Shown one piece after another: positions 10,540 through 21,719 of a DNA stretch of 62,000 nt (its first letter is position 1; each line of letters opens with the position of its first letter). The stretch lies in the NCBI RefSeq assembly GCF_000003815.2, contig NC_049987.1, positions 20,348,671-20,410,670 of the forward strand. The letters are read 5' to 3'. Under the pieces are notes generated by a model. It saw only the letters and a program-made list of their open reading frames with translations, did not search any database and had not been told where the DNA came from. This DNA comes from Branchiostoma floridae. Its lineage: Eukaryota > Chordata > Leptocardii > Amphioxiformes > Branchiostomatidae. Both the position numbers and the translations under genes were made by a program.

Positions 10540-11529
10540 CCAACATTCGATCGGCCTCCTCTGCGGGGAGGAGCCAGTTACAACCCTGGACAGCAGAGTT
10601 TGTGTTACACATACAGACTTTGTAACGCAATGGCCAACCTCTGAAAGGCCAACTAGTCAGAAGACAATAGTATTATTCCACACCAAACTCTAGATCTACT
10701 TAAAAGGCCCTGAGTTATATTTCCCTCCCATTTATTTTACTTTCTCCGCCTCAATAGCCAGAGAAACCTGCCAGCAACCCACCGGGAACGTCTGTGGTCT
10801 ATGTTGTAGTAGTTTACCGGGCCCTGAAATAAACTAACCAGGATGACACTCAGACTAGAAGGTCTGCACAGGAGGCTAATGGAAATACGACAGCTCACGG
10901 AGTGTTTTATCCGGAAGCAATCGGCTTAGAGGGTGCTTGTTTCAACATGATCTATTAGGATGAAGGTATTCTCTAAGCAGAGGTGTGGTCGGGAGTTGTA
11001 GTTGCCATGATTTCTTACAAGTTACAGAGAAGGGCGATAGCTGTGACAACTACTTCCCTGCCCACACAACGTCTGCTAAAAAAGTTAAAGAATACGATGA
11101 AGGGTGTCTCGGAGAGGTTTGATATGCTTGACGCGTATGACACAGTCAGATTGCATGTTTGGTCTAGTCATGATTGATAGACTCTGCCTCTGGACCTTGT
11201 GCAAGTTGTGGTCACAAACTTCACAAAAGCCTTTTTATTAATGAGGGTGATGGGTTGAGGGTGATGTGCTCGAGATGTCGCTCTCCCCAAACACAGGACC
11301 TCCTTTCAACGTCCCATCGTCAGAGAGAACGCCCCTAAACGAAGTTAAATACGCACCTGAGTCCCAAGGGCACAACATCGGGGCCAGTTATAGAGAGAAC
11401 TTTATTGCACGACATTTGTACATGGTACAATGTATGGCAACGACTTTATAAGGGCATGAACGTAAAGCTCTGAACGTAAAGCTGCTTTCTTTGTGGACGG
11501 TTGTCGTGACGTAAGTTTGTCTCCAATTA
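10540..11529. other. Intergenic, no gene recognised
   Basis: No supported gene. ccctggacagcagagtttg at about 10583 is repeated in inverted form near 38180. From about 11270 to 11340 ctccccaaacacaggacctc and caacgtcccatc match the central domain of the SINE at 47.7-48.1 kb (fragment). Confidence 0.5.
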
Positions 11530-11652
11530 TGTAAGTTTGTCTTGTTATACACCTTACATAACGCACTATTGACGCAAGTTTGTCTTGTTATGCCTCATAT
11601 AAGGCGCTCTTGACGCAAGTTTGTCTCGATATGCCTCGTGTAACGCCTCCTA
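11530..11652 (+). repeat. Three 41-bp tandem repeats
   Basis: The unit gacgcaagtttgtcttgtta followed by tgcctcatataacgc-like sequence occurs at about 11530, 11571 and 11612 with a few differences. A further partial copy precedes it at 11510. Confidence 0.85.
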
Positions 11653-11689
11653 ATGAAGTCGTGTCTGCGGTGTCGGGACCACGTGGTTA

Positions 11690-11892
11690 TTACACGGGGA
11701 AAAACAAACGTCACCGACCATCTGGCTCCCGATTATCGCACGGCTCGACTTTCACGTGGTTAATGTGGACAAAACATGTTCAAACTTTAGTCTCCGTCAG
11801 AATGAAATTATATGCGATAAACCTAGTTCACGTTTTGTCCGCGGGGCAACCTATATCAGTTGTTTTTTAAAACATGGCACGTCGAATCAACG
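11690..11892 (+). promoter_or_regulatory. Candidate promoter and short first coding exon
   Basis: Two CACGTG E-boxes (11690-11695, 11753-11758) precede an ATG at 11874 in strong context (A at -3, G at +4), followed after 19 coding bases (MARRIN plus one base) by a strong donor GTAAGT at 11893. A possible in-phase acceptor (tttgtatttcaag) near 12271 would add EAEDALITISDGFVRHLMRTL and a stop, for a 28-residue product of unknown function. This is a hypothesis from splice-site grammar only. Confidence 0.25.
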
Positions 11893-12000
11893 GTAAGTGG
11901 TTTAAAACTGGAATATTTTGAAAAGACTAAAATTTGAAACCACCGTCTGTCGACTTGATATATGCACATACGATAGCGGCTGACTGGTTAGACGGTGAAA

Positions 12001-12057
12001 CTTCATCTACTCTACAGAATAAGACCATATATGTGGTCTTCTATAGAGTAGATGAAG
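12001..12057. repeat. 57-nt hairpin-forming inverted repeat
   Basis: Outer arms cttcatctactcta and tagagtagatgaag pair perfectly over 14 bp. After a 6/3 internal loop, aagaccat pairs with gtggtctt around a 4-base loop. It could be a fold-back repeat or a small hairpin RNA. Confidence 0.85.
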
Positions 12058-12542
12058 TGGGTGTCTGTCTTTCAGAAGAGCAGGTGGACCCGCACGCCTC
12101 AGGTCGCAGCTCAATTGTCCATGTTTTTTCCCTTCTCTCTTACCTACCGTTACTGGGTGTCGCCTGTAAAGTAATGATCAAAAATTATTTTAATTTTGAT
12201 ACACATTCATTAAAAAACTTTATACTTGACATCTATGCTTCGAAATCTGAGTTGTGCTTTGTATTTCAAGGTGAGGCCGAGGACGCATTGATCACTATCT
12301 CTGATGGTTTCGTTCGACATTTGATGCGCACTTTGTAGCTGTCGAAATCAAATGTGCGAGCGACCAACACTAATCTATATAGAAGGGGGCAAGACACCTT
12401 ACATAAGACATAACATACTCGTGATGCACACGCGGGGAAACGTTTCCCGCCAACTTGAGTACTTCGTCTCCAAACCCAAGTGGCCGTGTCAGAAAATGTG
12501 TCGCTCCGCTAAAAGCTGTTTAATTCACACTGACGTCCAAAT

Positions 12543-12590
12543 GGCCACGCCAATTCAATAGTTTGGTTCTCGGATCTTTGAAGTAAATAA
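12543..12590 (+). repeat. PIF/Harbinger-like GGCCAC terminus fragment
   Basis: GGCCACGCCAATTCAATAG followed by TTTGGTTCTCGGATCTTTG matches the left end of the element at 55091-55458. No matching right end was found nearby. Confidence 0.6.
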
Positions 12591-12599
12591 ATGGCGAAA

Positions 12600-14520
12600 A
12601 TAAAGATAAGTAATGGACCGTTTTGCTGCAGTACCGAAAAAAACGCCAGGAGGCTCATAATCGATCTTGTACTTCCTTTCGCTAACTTCTCAACTTCTAA
12701 CTGCCAATGCATGTATGAATGTGAAAAAAAGTGATACTTTTAAGAATAAAGATACATTTACAGATATGTGATTTGTTTTCTTAGTAAATTTTACAAAGCG
12801 GTGAATTCCATATCCCCGATACTGACTTGATGTGGCCTCGGAAGTTATGGAGAGATGGAGCGGCAATGACGTGCGATGACGCGCGTGTACGTACGGTTTA
12901 ATTGGGGTAAGTGGTCCCTGCTGAGATCGGGTACATCTTCCCAGGGGCGCGCTAGCGTGCATGAGCCGTCTGAGTGTTTTTTTACTTATCTTACCGTAAA
13001 ATCCAGACTGAAATGATTGTGTTGAACAATCTGGCCGTCTGGCGAATGCTTTTATAGTGTTTTTGATGCTTTTAACCGTGCAGATGCGAGAGATGTCAGA
13101 TCACTTCGCACCTATCAAACACTAGAATAGCATGGACGCTCATCCGCACTGATGGAAGGCATTAGTGCTTGAGGTAAAATTACAGCCTATCGTCCACCGT
13201 TAACTGTTACTGCGAACACATATTATCTGTAGCACTGCCTTACTACAGAATTTTTTATTGTAACATTTAGATACAGGATATGGTGACTACATACTCAAGC
13301 TGTATATAACAATAACATAATAAATAACAAATGCTACAAATACAGAAAGAAAAATAAGCAAATACAGACATGCAAAGCACAGATGCGACAACTTATGTGA
13401 AATATGAATTTTAAGAAAAATTGAAGTACAGGTGAATTTGGACAGAATTCTGACTTGTTTCATTGATGGACGCACCCAATAACTCAAACCCTACCCTATC
13501 TAGCTCTTGTCGCCGTTTATTTGTGCAAAACGCTACGACTCCCAACCTCCCCATCACTGCTCCCAGGTTTACTGCTTTGCCTTCGCACGTTCCAATCAGG
13601 GAAACTGCCACAACGGAAACCTTTCAATGACTTTCAGACAATTAACGAGGACTTCCTAGTAGCTCAGCTCCGGAAGAAAGTCGTCGCCAGTTTTCACGTC
13701 CTGACAACACAACAATTTCCTTCCCATATACATTTCCTGAACACACCGCCGGTAACGCGGAACGCAAGCAAAACAAAAGACTGGCGGGAACGCGGCTTCC
13801 GATACCGGCGTATTTGCCCCAGATTGGCGGTAATTTTCAGCCACACGGTCCGAGAGTTACTAGGAAACTTCAGAATGCTTTTGCGGAGCTGTGTGCGGTT
13901 CAAATTGTCCGGACGCCGGAGATTGTTGCCCGCCCTAAGTGCGATTTCCGCTGACCTGTCATGCCCCGAATGACCTCTCCTTGGTGCTGAAAGGAATATC
14001 CATTTGGTCTCTCCCCTACTAAAACCTTGAAAACGGTAAAGTGGCCGTCTCCTACGATGATTTTTCGATGTGTAATGCCGTAACTGAGACTACAGCTTGT
14101 GTTTTCAACCAAGCACATTAGAGCGACCCCGATCAACAAGTGTGTTGGGTTCTTTAACATGTATGGGATTAACGCCTTAGACCGACCCCCCGTACGCATG
14201 ACTGTTTTTTTAATCCCCCCTTCGTAGGAGGAATACAATCCATAAACTGCACTCTTTTTGTTTCCCGTATTTAAAAATGTTGATGGACAGGAATAACAAA
14301 ACTGTTAGGCATGAATATGAATATACATCTTGTAGATGGGTTATAGCGCGTGGAATACGGATGTGATCATCAGGCTTCGCCTACAGGTCTAGACATGGCC
14401 GTGATGCGGAGTGCAAACTTGGGAGGAGACTACACAGCGATGCCAACATGCGGGGTTGGGATCCTCTGCTATAGGCTGTAGGGTGTTTATACCTGACTTC
14501 AGGGATGTCTTTGTGCATAA
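12600..14520. other. Intergenic, no gene recognised
   Basis: Open frames at 13521-13973 and on the opposite strand show no domain. A cttgggttctttaacatgta-like block near 14140-14160 resembles the SINE central domain. Otherwise unremarkable. Confidence 0.45.
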
Positions 14521-14527
14521 AACGTTA

Positions 14528-14715
14528 ACACAACTGGTAACCGCCTCACGGTTGAGCTTGGTTTTAATCAGTTGGCAACTGGGAGACACCGGTTCAAATC
14601 CTGGGTAGTCATTTCTCGGTTGGGGCTGCACCCGTCTTTCGGAAGGTGCTGTGTAATGGGAAGAGATAGTAACCCCTCCCTGTAAAATGTACAGGAAGGT
14701 AGCCTTCACCAGGCC
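14528..14715 (+). repeat. tRNA-derived SINE
   Basis: A decayed A-box region (caactggtaaccgcctcac) is followed by a B box (ccggttcaaatcc) and then gggtagt, ggttggggctgcacc and gtctttcggaagg, the same order as in the copy at 16.9 kb. The open frame on the minus strand is a shadow. Confidence 0.7.
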
Positions 14716-15180
14716 TTTCTATGGGGTACGGGATCGTAGAATTTTTTTTCAACCTTTCTTTAGCCTTGATTTACATACAAAGTAATCCCTTCGACCTGAG
14801 CCGGTTTTCAAGGGTTCAAGGAATTCGGCCAAAGAAAACCCGGGAAATTTGTGAGGGGAGTCAGTCCACGCTTAGGTTCATGTTCCCCCTCTTGTGCGAC
14901 CGGCCAACTCCTCTGGTAGTAAAACTCCCTTGGCAAATTATTCTTTCTATAATAGCCAGTGATAAAATCCAGTGTAGTCTGTCTGGTAGAGACTACAGCA
15001 AGGAAACTCGCTAGTCGCTACCCTATGTGTCACTAGCCACTTACAAGGGTCTGAGCGAATAAGAATCTGAGCGAACAAGTCTCAGTGTATTATGCGTACG
15101 TTTGTTACCTTTAGCACGTCTTTTTAGTAATACGCATTTTCAAGTCTTTGCCTTGCCCTAGGATCCAACCATCTGCTTGT
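14716..15180. other. Intergenic, nothing recognised
   Basis: No gene or clear repeat seen. The short direct repeat tctgagcgaataag / tctgagcgaacaag lies at about 15052-15078. Confidence 0.4.
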
Positions 15181-15181
15181 A

Positions 15182-15385
15182 GAATGCATTTAATTTCGCG
15201 GGGATTTAATTTCGCGGTAGCGGGAAAATGGACTTTTCGCGGTGGTTTTAATTTCGCGGTAGCACCATTCACTGTAGTCTCTTACTGTTATGGGAAAATG
15301 TTCACGGTGGTTTTAAATTCGCGGTGAAGTGGCCGCCGCGAAAACCGCGAACATTAATCCACCGCGAACATTTCTGCATTTACAG
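15182..15385. mobile_element. Family B element, copy 3
   Basis: Right end GCATTTACAG|TA, with a decayed left end (TA|GAATGCATTTAA). The interior carries the same ordered TTCGCGGT and CCGCGAAAACCGCGAAC blocks as copies 1 and 2. Confidence 0.85.
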
Positions 15386-15970
15386 TAGTCGATAAGTAAC
15401 ATACCATCGTACTACAGATCCAGAGGAATGCTTTGCCCGAAGCCGTAGTTTTTATGCTTAGTCAGCATTGACACATTTTGTGGAGAGATCAGTGAGAATC
15501 CCGCCTACCGATACTAATGTCAACTGGGACTGCGAGGCACGTGTCGGGAAAATCCTGTCTTAATGCTCTTGATATTTCCAAGCTCCGGGAGGCCAAAGTT
15601 TTAAGGATCAAGTTCACATCTTACGAAAGGGCGGTAGATACGGGGTTTACTGTGGAATACTGTGGAGGCTTTTAGGACTTTGACAACGCCTCTGCCTTTG
15701 CGTTCAGCTTAACTTCTCGTCCTAGACCTAGTTTTGAGACAAAAACAAGAGGTTTATTTAGGCTACAGTGAGTAAATATCATGGATGACATCAGCGCGCG
15801 CATTTATTTTAACCTGATTTGTTACTCCTCAATGGCCAACATAGCAAAATTAAATGGGAAAATATATTGCAAACTTACAAAACATGTCATAGACGTCGTA
15901 AGTTGGCATTTGCACACATAGGAGTGGTGAAACTATTACCAACGTGTTCTACAATTAGTGTGTACACAAG
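15386..15970. other. Intergenic, no gene recognised
   Basis: No supported coding region or repeat. Confidence 0.4.
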
Positions 15971-15976
15971 ATGTGG

Positions 15977-16163
15977 TAATACCCCCCTCACATCAGGCGC
16001 GATTCGATCGGACGACGAGTCTGCGAGCTCTAAATTACGAGGAGGCANNNNNNNNNNNNNNNNNNNNNNNNNNNNNNNNNNNNNNNNNNNNNNNNNNNNN
16101 NNNNNNNNNNNNNNNNNNNNNNNNNNNNNNNNNNNNNNNNNNNNNNNTGTGAGGGGGGTATAA
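15977..16163. repeat. Inverted repeat interrupted by the assembly gap
   Basis: atacccccctcacatc on the left of the gap is the complement of tgtgaggggggtat directly to its right. The element is therefore probably an inverted-repeat transposon whose interior is missing. Confidence 0.65.
16048..16147. other. Assembly gap (100 N)
   Basis: Exactly 100 undetermined bases, the usual placeholder for a gap of unknown size. Open frames that run through it are meaningless. Confidence 0.99.
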
Positions 16164-16696
16164 GAGCGCGCAAGTGCGCCTTGTCATTAACTCTAAAGCT
16201 GACTAGCGTCTTTGTAGCTGATGTCTTCAAAATCAACTCGTACCCGTATGCCGGTATGACTATATTGTATCGTACGATTTTCAGCAAGGCTATCAAAGAG
16301 CCGACCATTGACTAGTGTCCAGGGCAACCTTGTCAGAAGACAGCCGAAGTTATTTCCTACGACACAACGGTGGTATTACTGAGAGTGTCCCCAATATTTC
16401 CTCTCACGCAAATATCTATGATCTATTATACTTTAAAGGCCCCAAAATTCAATACGTGCCTTCTCCCCATTTGTGCTTTATCCCCAGAAGAGACAAACAC
16501 ACACGCCAAAGTTAACACCACGATAACGAAAGCCGTCGCTGTGTCCCGTGCATAACTCATTAGGAGATGCCGTATTGGCCCCATATCTCATGACGTAGGT
16601 AAGTTAATGTGATTTGACTAATTGCCCAGACCGTCTGGGAATGTTTTATCTCGTACGCGTAAAGCATAATCATTCTTTGAGCGCAGATGTTGGAAA

Positions 16697-16860
16697 ATAA
16701 ACCGTTTTTCTGCCTACTTCTTGTAATGTCCCTGTAGCTCAACTGGTAACGGCTTCTCAGTTGAGCTCCTGGTTCCACTTACATGTACATGTACACATAA
16801 AAAGAAAGTGACATCACGGGCAAATAAACCGTTTTCTGCCTACTTTTTGTAATGTATAAT
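16697..16860 (+). repeat. Local duplication with partial SINE head
   Basis: aaataaaccgttttctgcct and its tacttyttgtaatg continuation occur at 16697 and again at 16823. After the first comes a truncated tRNA-like head (tccctgtagctcaactggta), after the second the fuller SINE at 16873. Confidence 0.7.
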
Positions 16861-16872
16861 ATCCTCTGACAT

Positions 16873-17080
16873 GGATGTCCCTGTAGCTCAACAGGTAGCA
16901 GCCTCACAGTTGAGCTCCTGGTTCCACTTACATGTAGTTAGTAACTGAGAGACTCTGGTGCAACCCTGGGTAGGGTGTAGTGGTTGGGGCTGCACCCTTC
17001 TTTGGGAAAAAATACATGCCACATGGAAACTTGCCGCCCTATGTTCCACTAGGCACCGCATGAAACTCAACTTAAAATCA
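16873..17080 (+). repeat. tRNA-derived SINE
   Basis: tccctgtagctcaacaggta is a clear tRNA-like A-box region and ctggtgcaaccctgggta a degenerate B box. It is followed by ggttggggctgcaccctt, as in the copy at 14.5 kb. The tRNA fold is degenerate, so it is not a functional tRNA gene. Confidence 0.75.
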
Positions 17081-17489
17081 GCTGGTCTGCTGGATATCAT
17101 AAAAAGACTCCCTTGAATATAGCTATATAACGTAACGATTTTTTTAGGTCCAAAACAGAAGACACTAGCTTCCGAAGGCAGAGGTTTATAAGGGAATCAT
17201 GTTGCCTATGAACAGTTACCATTCTCACCCATGAAATTCTCAATGGTTCTAGTGTTGTATACAACAGTTTTATGTTTTTCGACCCAAATTCAGCTGAGCG
17301 ATTTCGACACCCATCATAGAACACATTGCCATGACTTTTAACATTTGCACATCCTTATAAGACTGACTTGTTAGTTTTTACCCTTACCGTTTGCGTTATT
17401 ATCCATCTAAAGCTGAAAAGATAACTTATCCAATGTACAGGGACCACAAACATCGAGAGGGTCACGAAAGTTCGCGCGTGGCTTCGTTA

Positions 17490-17698
17490 CTCTCCAAGCA
17501 GAGGTTAGGCTCCAGCTGTTTTAACGGTTTTTTTAGTCGTTTTTATCGGGCTTTCTATTTTGTCATTTTTTTTTTTTGGCTGTGTCCGGCCTAACTAGGT
17601 TTTGACACAGCAAAATAAAATACAAAATAGAAAGCCCGATAAAAACGACTAAAAAAAACAGTTAAAAAACAGCCGGAGCCTAACCTCTGCTTGGAGAG
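17490..17698. mobile_element. Family A element, copy 3 (best preserved)
   Basis: CTCTCCAAGCAGAGGTTAGG at the left and its near-perfect complement at the right, flanked by TA. Pairing continues inward through tttttatcgggctttctatt / aatagaaagcccgataaaaa, so almost the whole element folds on itself. Confidence 0.9.
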
Positions 17699-18427
17699 TA
17701 TGGCTATGGTGCGGGGGCGAGATTTGTCAGCTCAGACAGGTTCTAGAAGTCCCCCAGTTCGCTCCGGCGTGGGAAGAGATGAAGTATTACCTTTTGTTTA
17801 CAGCGAAGCATTAAGAGCCGTTAAGGGAAAAGGTTGGGCACGATCCCGCATCATAAAGTCATCTCGGAGGAGGTGGAATTGTATCACTGCTCGCCCACGC
17901 GCGGAGGCTGCAAAACTGCACCGTTTTCTTCATGACAAAACATGTTAACAGTGTGCAAAGGAGGCAGTTGGAAAACGTTTCCAGTTCAATGTCGAAAGAA
18001 ATAGATTTAATAACTAGAGTATCTGAAATTTATGATAGAATTAAACCTTTTCTGGGTTGAAACAAACTGCATGCAGAAAATCATCCTCTGCTGAAGTCAC
18101 CCAACTCACTCGTGATTGAAAACGTGTGGACTTTTCCCAGTGCTTTCAGAGAAGAAGGTAGTGCGTTTCTTATACATTTTGAAGACAAAATAAAGATGAA
18201 GGGTGCAAAGAAAGCTACACCAAGAAGCAAAGAGGCAAATGAGTACATTATGCATATTTATTTGTTTCAATATTTCCGGTGTTAGTTATGTCTCAAGTTA
18301 TATTTCGTGTTGACACATGTACATGTATTATTAGTTTATTTCTCTTTGTTTTGACTTATTAGGTTGGTTCAAATAAAGAAGTAAAGAAACTTACATCATG
18401 GGTACTCTATCAGTGCACAGATTGTTG
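17699..18427. other. Intergenic, 85-codon open frame of unknown meaning
   Basis: An open frame on the + strand (17691-17948) is rich in Arg and Ser and has no recognisable domain. Its start overlaps the family A end, so I do not call it a gene. The rest is AT-rich with nothing recognised. Confidence 0.4.
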
Positions 18428-18430
18428 TTA

Positions 18431-18723
18431 AGGTGGGTTCACATCTGCGCATATGTTCCAGTCCGTGTGAGGTCCGTATGACAGTCTTATCCTCTACCAG
18501 TCTCCACAGGTCGCTCGAAAAATTATAGAAATTTTACAAGCATAGCCAGATAACACACCAGAGGAGTTCGCATGCCCTCCTCCTCGGGCAGTTGACTATT
18601 CTGGCATGTTATGTATCTTTATTTCTCCAAATTCTCCATTTGTTTCCATCGACCTGGTAGAGACTAAAAATTCCATACGGACCTCATACGGACTTGAATA
18701 TATACGCACAGTGTGAACCCCCT
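18431..18723. mobile_element. PIF/Harbinger-like element with TTA target duplication
   Basis: TTA occurs on both sides. The ends AGGTGGGTTCACA and TGTGAACCCCCT begin inverted repeats about 65 bp long that include GAGGTCCGTATG / CATACGGACCTC and a CTCTACCAG pair. The 3-bp TTA duplication fits the PIF/Harbinger superfamily. It is non-autonomous. Confidence 0.8.
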
Positions 18724-19180
18724 TTAGTAAAACTAGACACCGCTTGCTGTACGATCGTCTTATGACATAACGTTGTGTAAGTTATGTATTAGCACTGAAT
18801 GATGTTAATGGTTAAATCACCGCCCATGTGCCCCTGTTAAGCTGGTGGGTTTTATTTTGAAACCACTAAAGTCTATGATATGAAGAATGAGCTGGGAAAA
18901 AGCTACTTCAGACGCACACTCAAGCGTAGGTTCTATTTCCCAAAAGTGCACAGAGCGCTGTTGGTAATACCAGGTGTCGCTTGCTGCACGGTAAGGGCCT
19001 ACATCTTTTAGTGACAGATATGTTTAATAGCTCTGAGTGCATGGGGGAGGAGAAACCACGGCGGGGGCTATTCAATAGATAACTTCAATTGTGACTATAT
19101 ATGAATCGTTTGAGTGTACCGCGTTGTTCAGTGTGATATGACAAGCAACAGCCTGCCTGCGACGCTAGTCAAATAAAAAA
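18724..19180. other. Intergenic, nothing recognised
   Basis: No gene or repeat that I can support. Confidence 0.4.
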
Positions 19181-19189
19181 AAAACGTGG

Positions 19190-19257
19190 AAACACAAACA
19201 GATAAGCAAACAGGCAGACAGACAGACAGATAGGCAGACTAACAGACACACACACAC
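19190..19257. repeat. Degenerate (CAGA)n/(CA)n microsatellite
   Basis: aggcagacagacagacagat, then acacacacaca: a simple-sequence tract. Confidence 0.9.
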
Positions 19258-19620
19258 CAAAACGCAGGTCTCCAGTTTAACTTCCTTTCCCAAAGGCAGT
19301 AAGTACTACACGTGAACATTTCTATCATTAGCATCTTCTTTGCTTTCCCCATAAGTTATTAGGTGGAAATAACAGGTTGTCAAGGCAACATAAACACAAT
19401 ACCAAAAAGATAACGTTCTACTGGAGTAAAGTCGTTTTTATTTATTCCTCTACGTCTCTTATTTCTTCATTACATTTTCAGATCAAATTCCTCAGAAGTA
19501 AAGAGTGTACATGAAAGGATGTTTTGCTGTCTATGGAGATTCATCCCTAATGTAGGCGCAGTTTGAGGTCTTGACCTGCGTGAAGGCTGCAGACATGGTG
19601 CATGTGCCTTATCTAAATTT

Positions 19621-19953
19621 CAGGGTTCTTGCCAGGATTTCATTTAGCGTAATGGGAATGGCATGGAAGCAACCAATCAGGAGATTGGTATGAAAGGGGG
19701 GTCTTGGCCCCTCCACAGTGAGATTTTGACGATGTAGAGTTAAAGTTAAGTAATTTGAAGAATTTTGGGTCAGTATTGAATGGCATATCATCATTTCTCA
19801 TTGTTCAGACATTGATTAGACATTGTTGAACGAGCAAATTATAGCAAAGCACCACTACACTAGTTGAAAGCGTAGTAGCCATTATTTTAGCGTAGTGGTC
19901 ACAAATTTTAGCGTAGTGGCCCACTACGCTAAAATGCACTAGATAGAACCCTG
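19621..19953. mobile_element. hAT-like element with CAGGGTTCT ends
   Basis: Terminal inverted repeats CAGGGTTCT / AGAACCCTG, plus subterminal tagcgtaatggg / cccactacgct. About 333 bp. hAT elements often begin CAGGG, but no clear 8-bp target duplication is visible, so the superfamily is a guess. Confidence 0.55.
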
Positions 19954-20384
19954 AATTGTTTTTACTTTGCAAATGACTGCATGATTGTAGTGGTTGGTTC
20001 AAATGAAAAGAAACCGATATCACGATGAGAATTTGTCTTTACAATTACAGACGTTGGAATTTTCTTATATATTGTGCAATGTGAACGATGCAGTGATTAT
20101 TACATATAAGTGATATAACGTTACATGCCAATATAGACATGTACTGTATGATGTACATATGCTTATCAAGTAGTAATGGTTTATTGAGTATTGAGTACAT
20201 GTAGTTATTAAGATGATAGACATGTGTATAGACTATCATAGAGAATTAAGCACGTCTATTCGTACCTCGTACGCAGTTTGCCCGCGACCGGGGAGGTCTA
20301 TTGAAACATAAAATGTTCTATAATTTGATCTCCGTGCGGCGTTCCCTGTCAACCTCACCCCCGGGCTAATCATCCCGCAATGCT

Positions 20385-20403
20385 TGACGTCATCGTGACG
20401 TCA
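20385..20403. promoter_or_regulatory. Two perfect CRE sites, 11 bp apart
   Basis: TGACGTCA at 20385-20392 and again at 20396-20403, one helical turn apart. No adjacent exon was recognised. Confidence 0.6.
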
Positions 20404-20597
20404 GTGACCTAAGTGAATTTCCCAAGGGGCTTGGAATAGACGGGAATATGATAGTATTTTCAAATGATTTGCACGGTGGTATACTTTTATTCCGCATGCT
20501 GTGTATCTAAAGGGTGTGGAGCGTGCAGTCCATAGTAGATAGTATTTGTCAATGTTCACATTACAATTCCGCAAGAAGAAATTTTTTCCTTGAAATC

Positions 20598-20663
20598 AAG
20601 GAGGCTAAAATCAAGAGGTTAACCTCCTTGTTGAAACAAGGAGCTTTTATCAAAAGCTCCTTG
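20598..20663. repeat. AAGGAGG fold-back cluster
   Basis: aaggaggcta pairs with taacctcctt (20620-20629). It is followed by a 12-bp perfect hairpin, caaggagctttt-atc-aaaagctccttg (20637-20663). Related AAGGAGGTT fold-backs occur at 41.4, 43.9 and 45.2 kb. Confidence 0.8.
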
Positions 20664-21280
20664 GTTGAAATCAACAAAACTTTCCCAAGCTTCTCACACT
20701 TTATCAACCAACAAAAAAAAACATTCTTCTTGCTTAAATCGTCCAGCCCCTTTACCTAATTCATCTTCCACTTTATATGGAAAAGAAGTCAACCCCATCA
20801 AATAGCCTAAGTAGAAGTAGAAGAGATGTTATTTTCCGTTCATTTCATCTATAAATCTCATTTTCCTTCTTTGTTATGTATTAGATACAATTATGTATAC
20901 CACTGCTTTACTTTGTTTGCAATTAGCCTTTGGATGAACTTGCAATAAAGATATATTATCAATGACAACATTGTGGCTTCAATATTCATCATGGATTCTC
21001 CAAAATACAAACGATAACCGCTAAGACATATTCATCTTTCTCTTCATTTGCACGAAACCGAGAACCCCGCACGCGCTCGGCTGACAACATGATGTATGAA
21101 GATGCTCCCCAAAGCTGGTAATGTTCCAGCGCGTTCCGTTGATTGCTTTTCTCGCCGATCATTCAGCGGACAAGCGATCGGAGAAGTGGGCTGGGGCTGG
21201 AAAAGGACGATTTCCTAGGCTAGCAAGAGACACAGTGGATAATACCAGCGATTTTTATCTACATGAAAAATGGAGATATA
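20664..21280. other. Intergenic, no gene recognised
   Basis: AT-rich; nothing supported. gcacgaaaccgagaaccccg near 21050 may be a remnant of the GGCCAC-end family. Confidence 0.35.
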
Positions 21281-21284
21281 GTTT

Positions 21285-21560
21285 TGGGTCTGTTTGTTTG
21301 TTTGTGTTTCCCGATTTTCGTAGTCAGCATAACTCAAGAACCTCTGGATGGATTCCGATTATATTTGGCATGTGGGTCGGTGTTGGGAAGACAAAGGTCA
21401 AGGTCAATTTTGGTTGGGCTCCCTGGGATGTGACCCTAGTACTGCAGCAGAAATTCCGTTTTTTGCATCTTTTGACCTGGATGTGCTTTAGTCTTAATTT
21501 TTTTTGGCACATAAGTTGTGACGTAAGGAATATGTGGTATTTGGGCCCCCTAGCAAATTG
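21285..21560 (+). repeat. Dispersed repeat with TTTG-rich start
   Basis: A (TTTG)n run is followed by gtcagcataactcaagaacc and an aaaggtcaaggtcaattttg block. The words atcagcataactcaaga recur at 39.83 kb in similar context. The 194-codon open frame here is uninterrupted but resembles no protein I know, so I treat it as repeat. Confidence 0.5.
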
Positions 21561-21719
21561 CTCTAGTTTTCCGATATTTTTAGACTCTACGCAATTTGTC
21601 ACACCAGACACTATCAGCGTTATGGATATCGTTATAGTCGCATTAACAAGCTTACGCACATGCAGGGCGTCTTTTCTTTCTTGTGATGTTCTGTTTTCTT
21701 ACTGAATATAAACATCAAC

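Noticed and set aside
13521-13973. 150-codon open frame
   Set aside because: No recognisable domain, and open frames also run on the opposite strand in the same place; composition effect is more likely.
15819-16308. Open frames crossing the run of N
   Set aside because: Their length depends on undetermined bases, so they carry no information.
16735-16930. Possible tRNA genes (tagctcaactggta heads)
   Set aside because: Acceptor and anticodon stems do not form and the sequences continue into a shared SINE body; they are tRNA-derived repeats.
21121-21705. 194-codon open frame
   Set aside because: No domain recognised, and it overlaps a dispersed repeat and a TTTG run; treated as repeat, not a gene.
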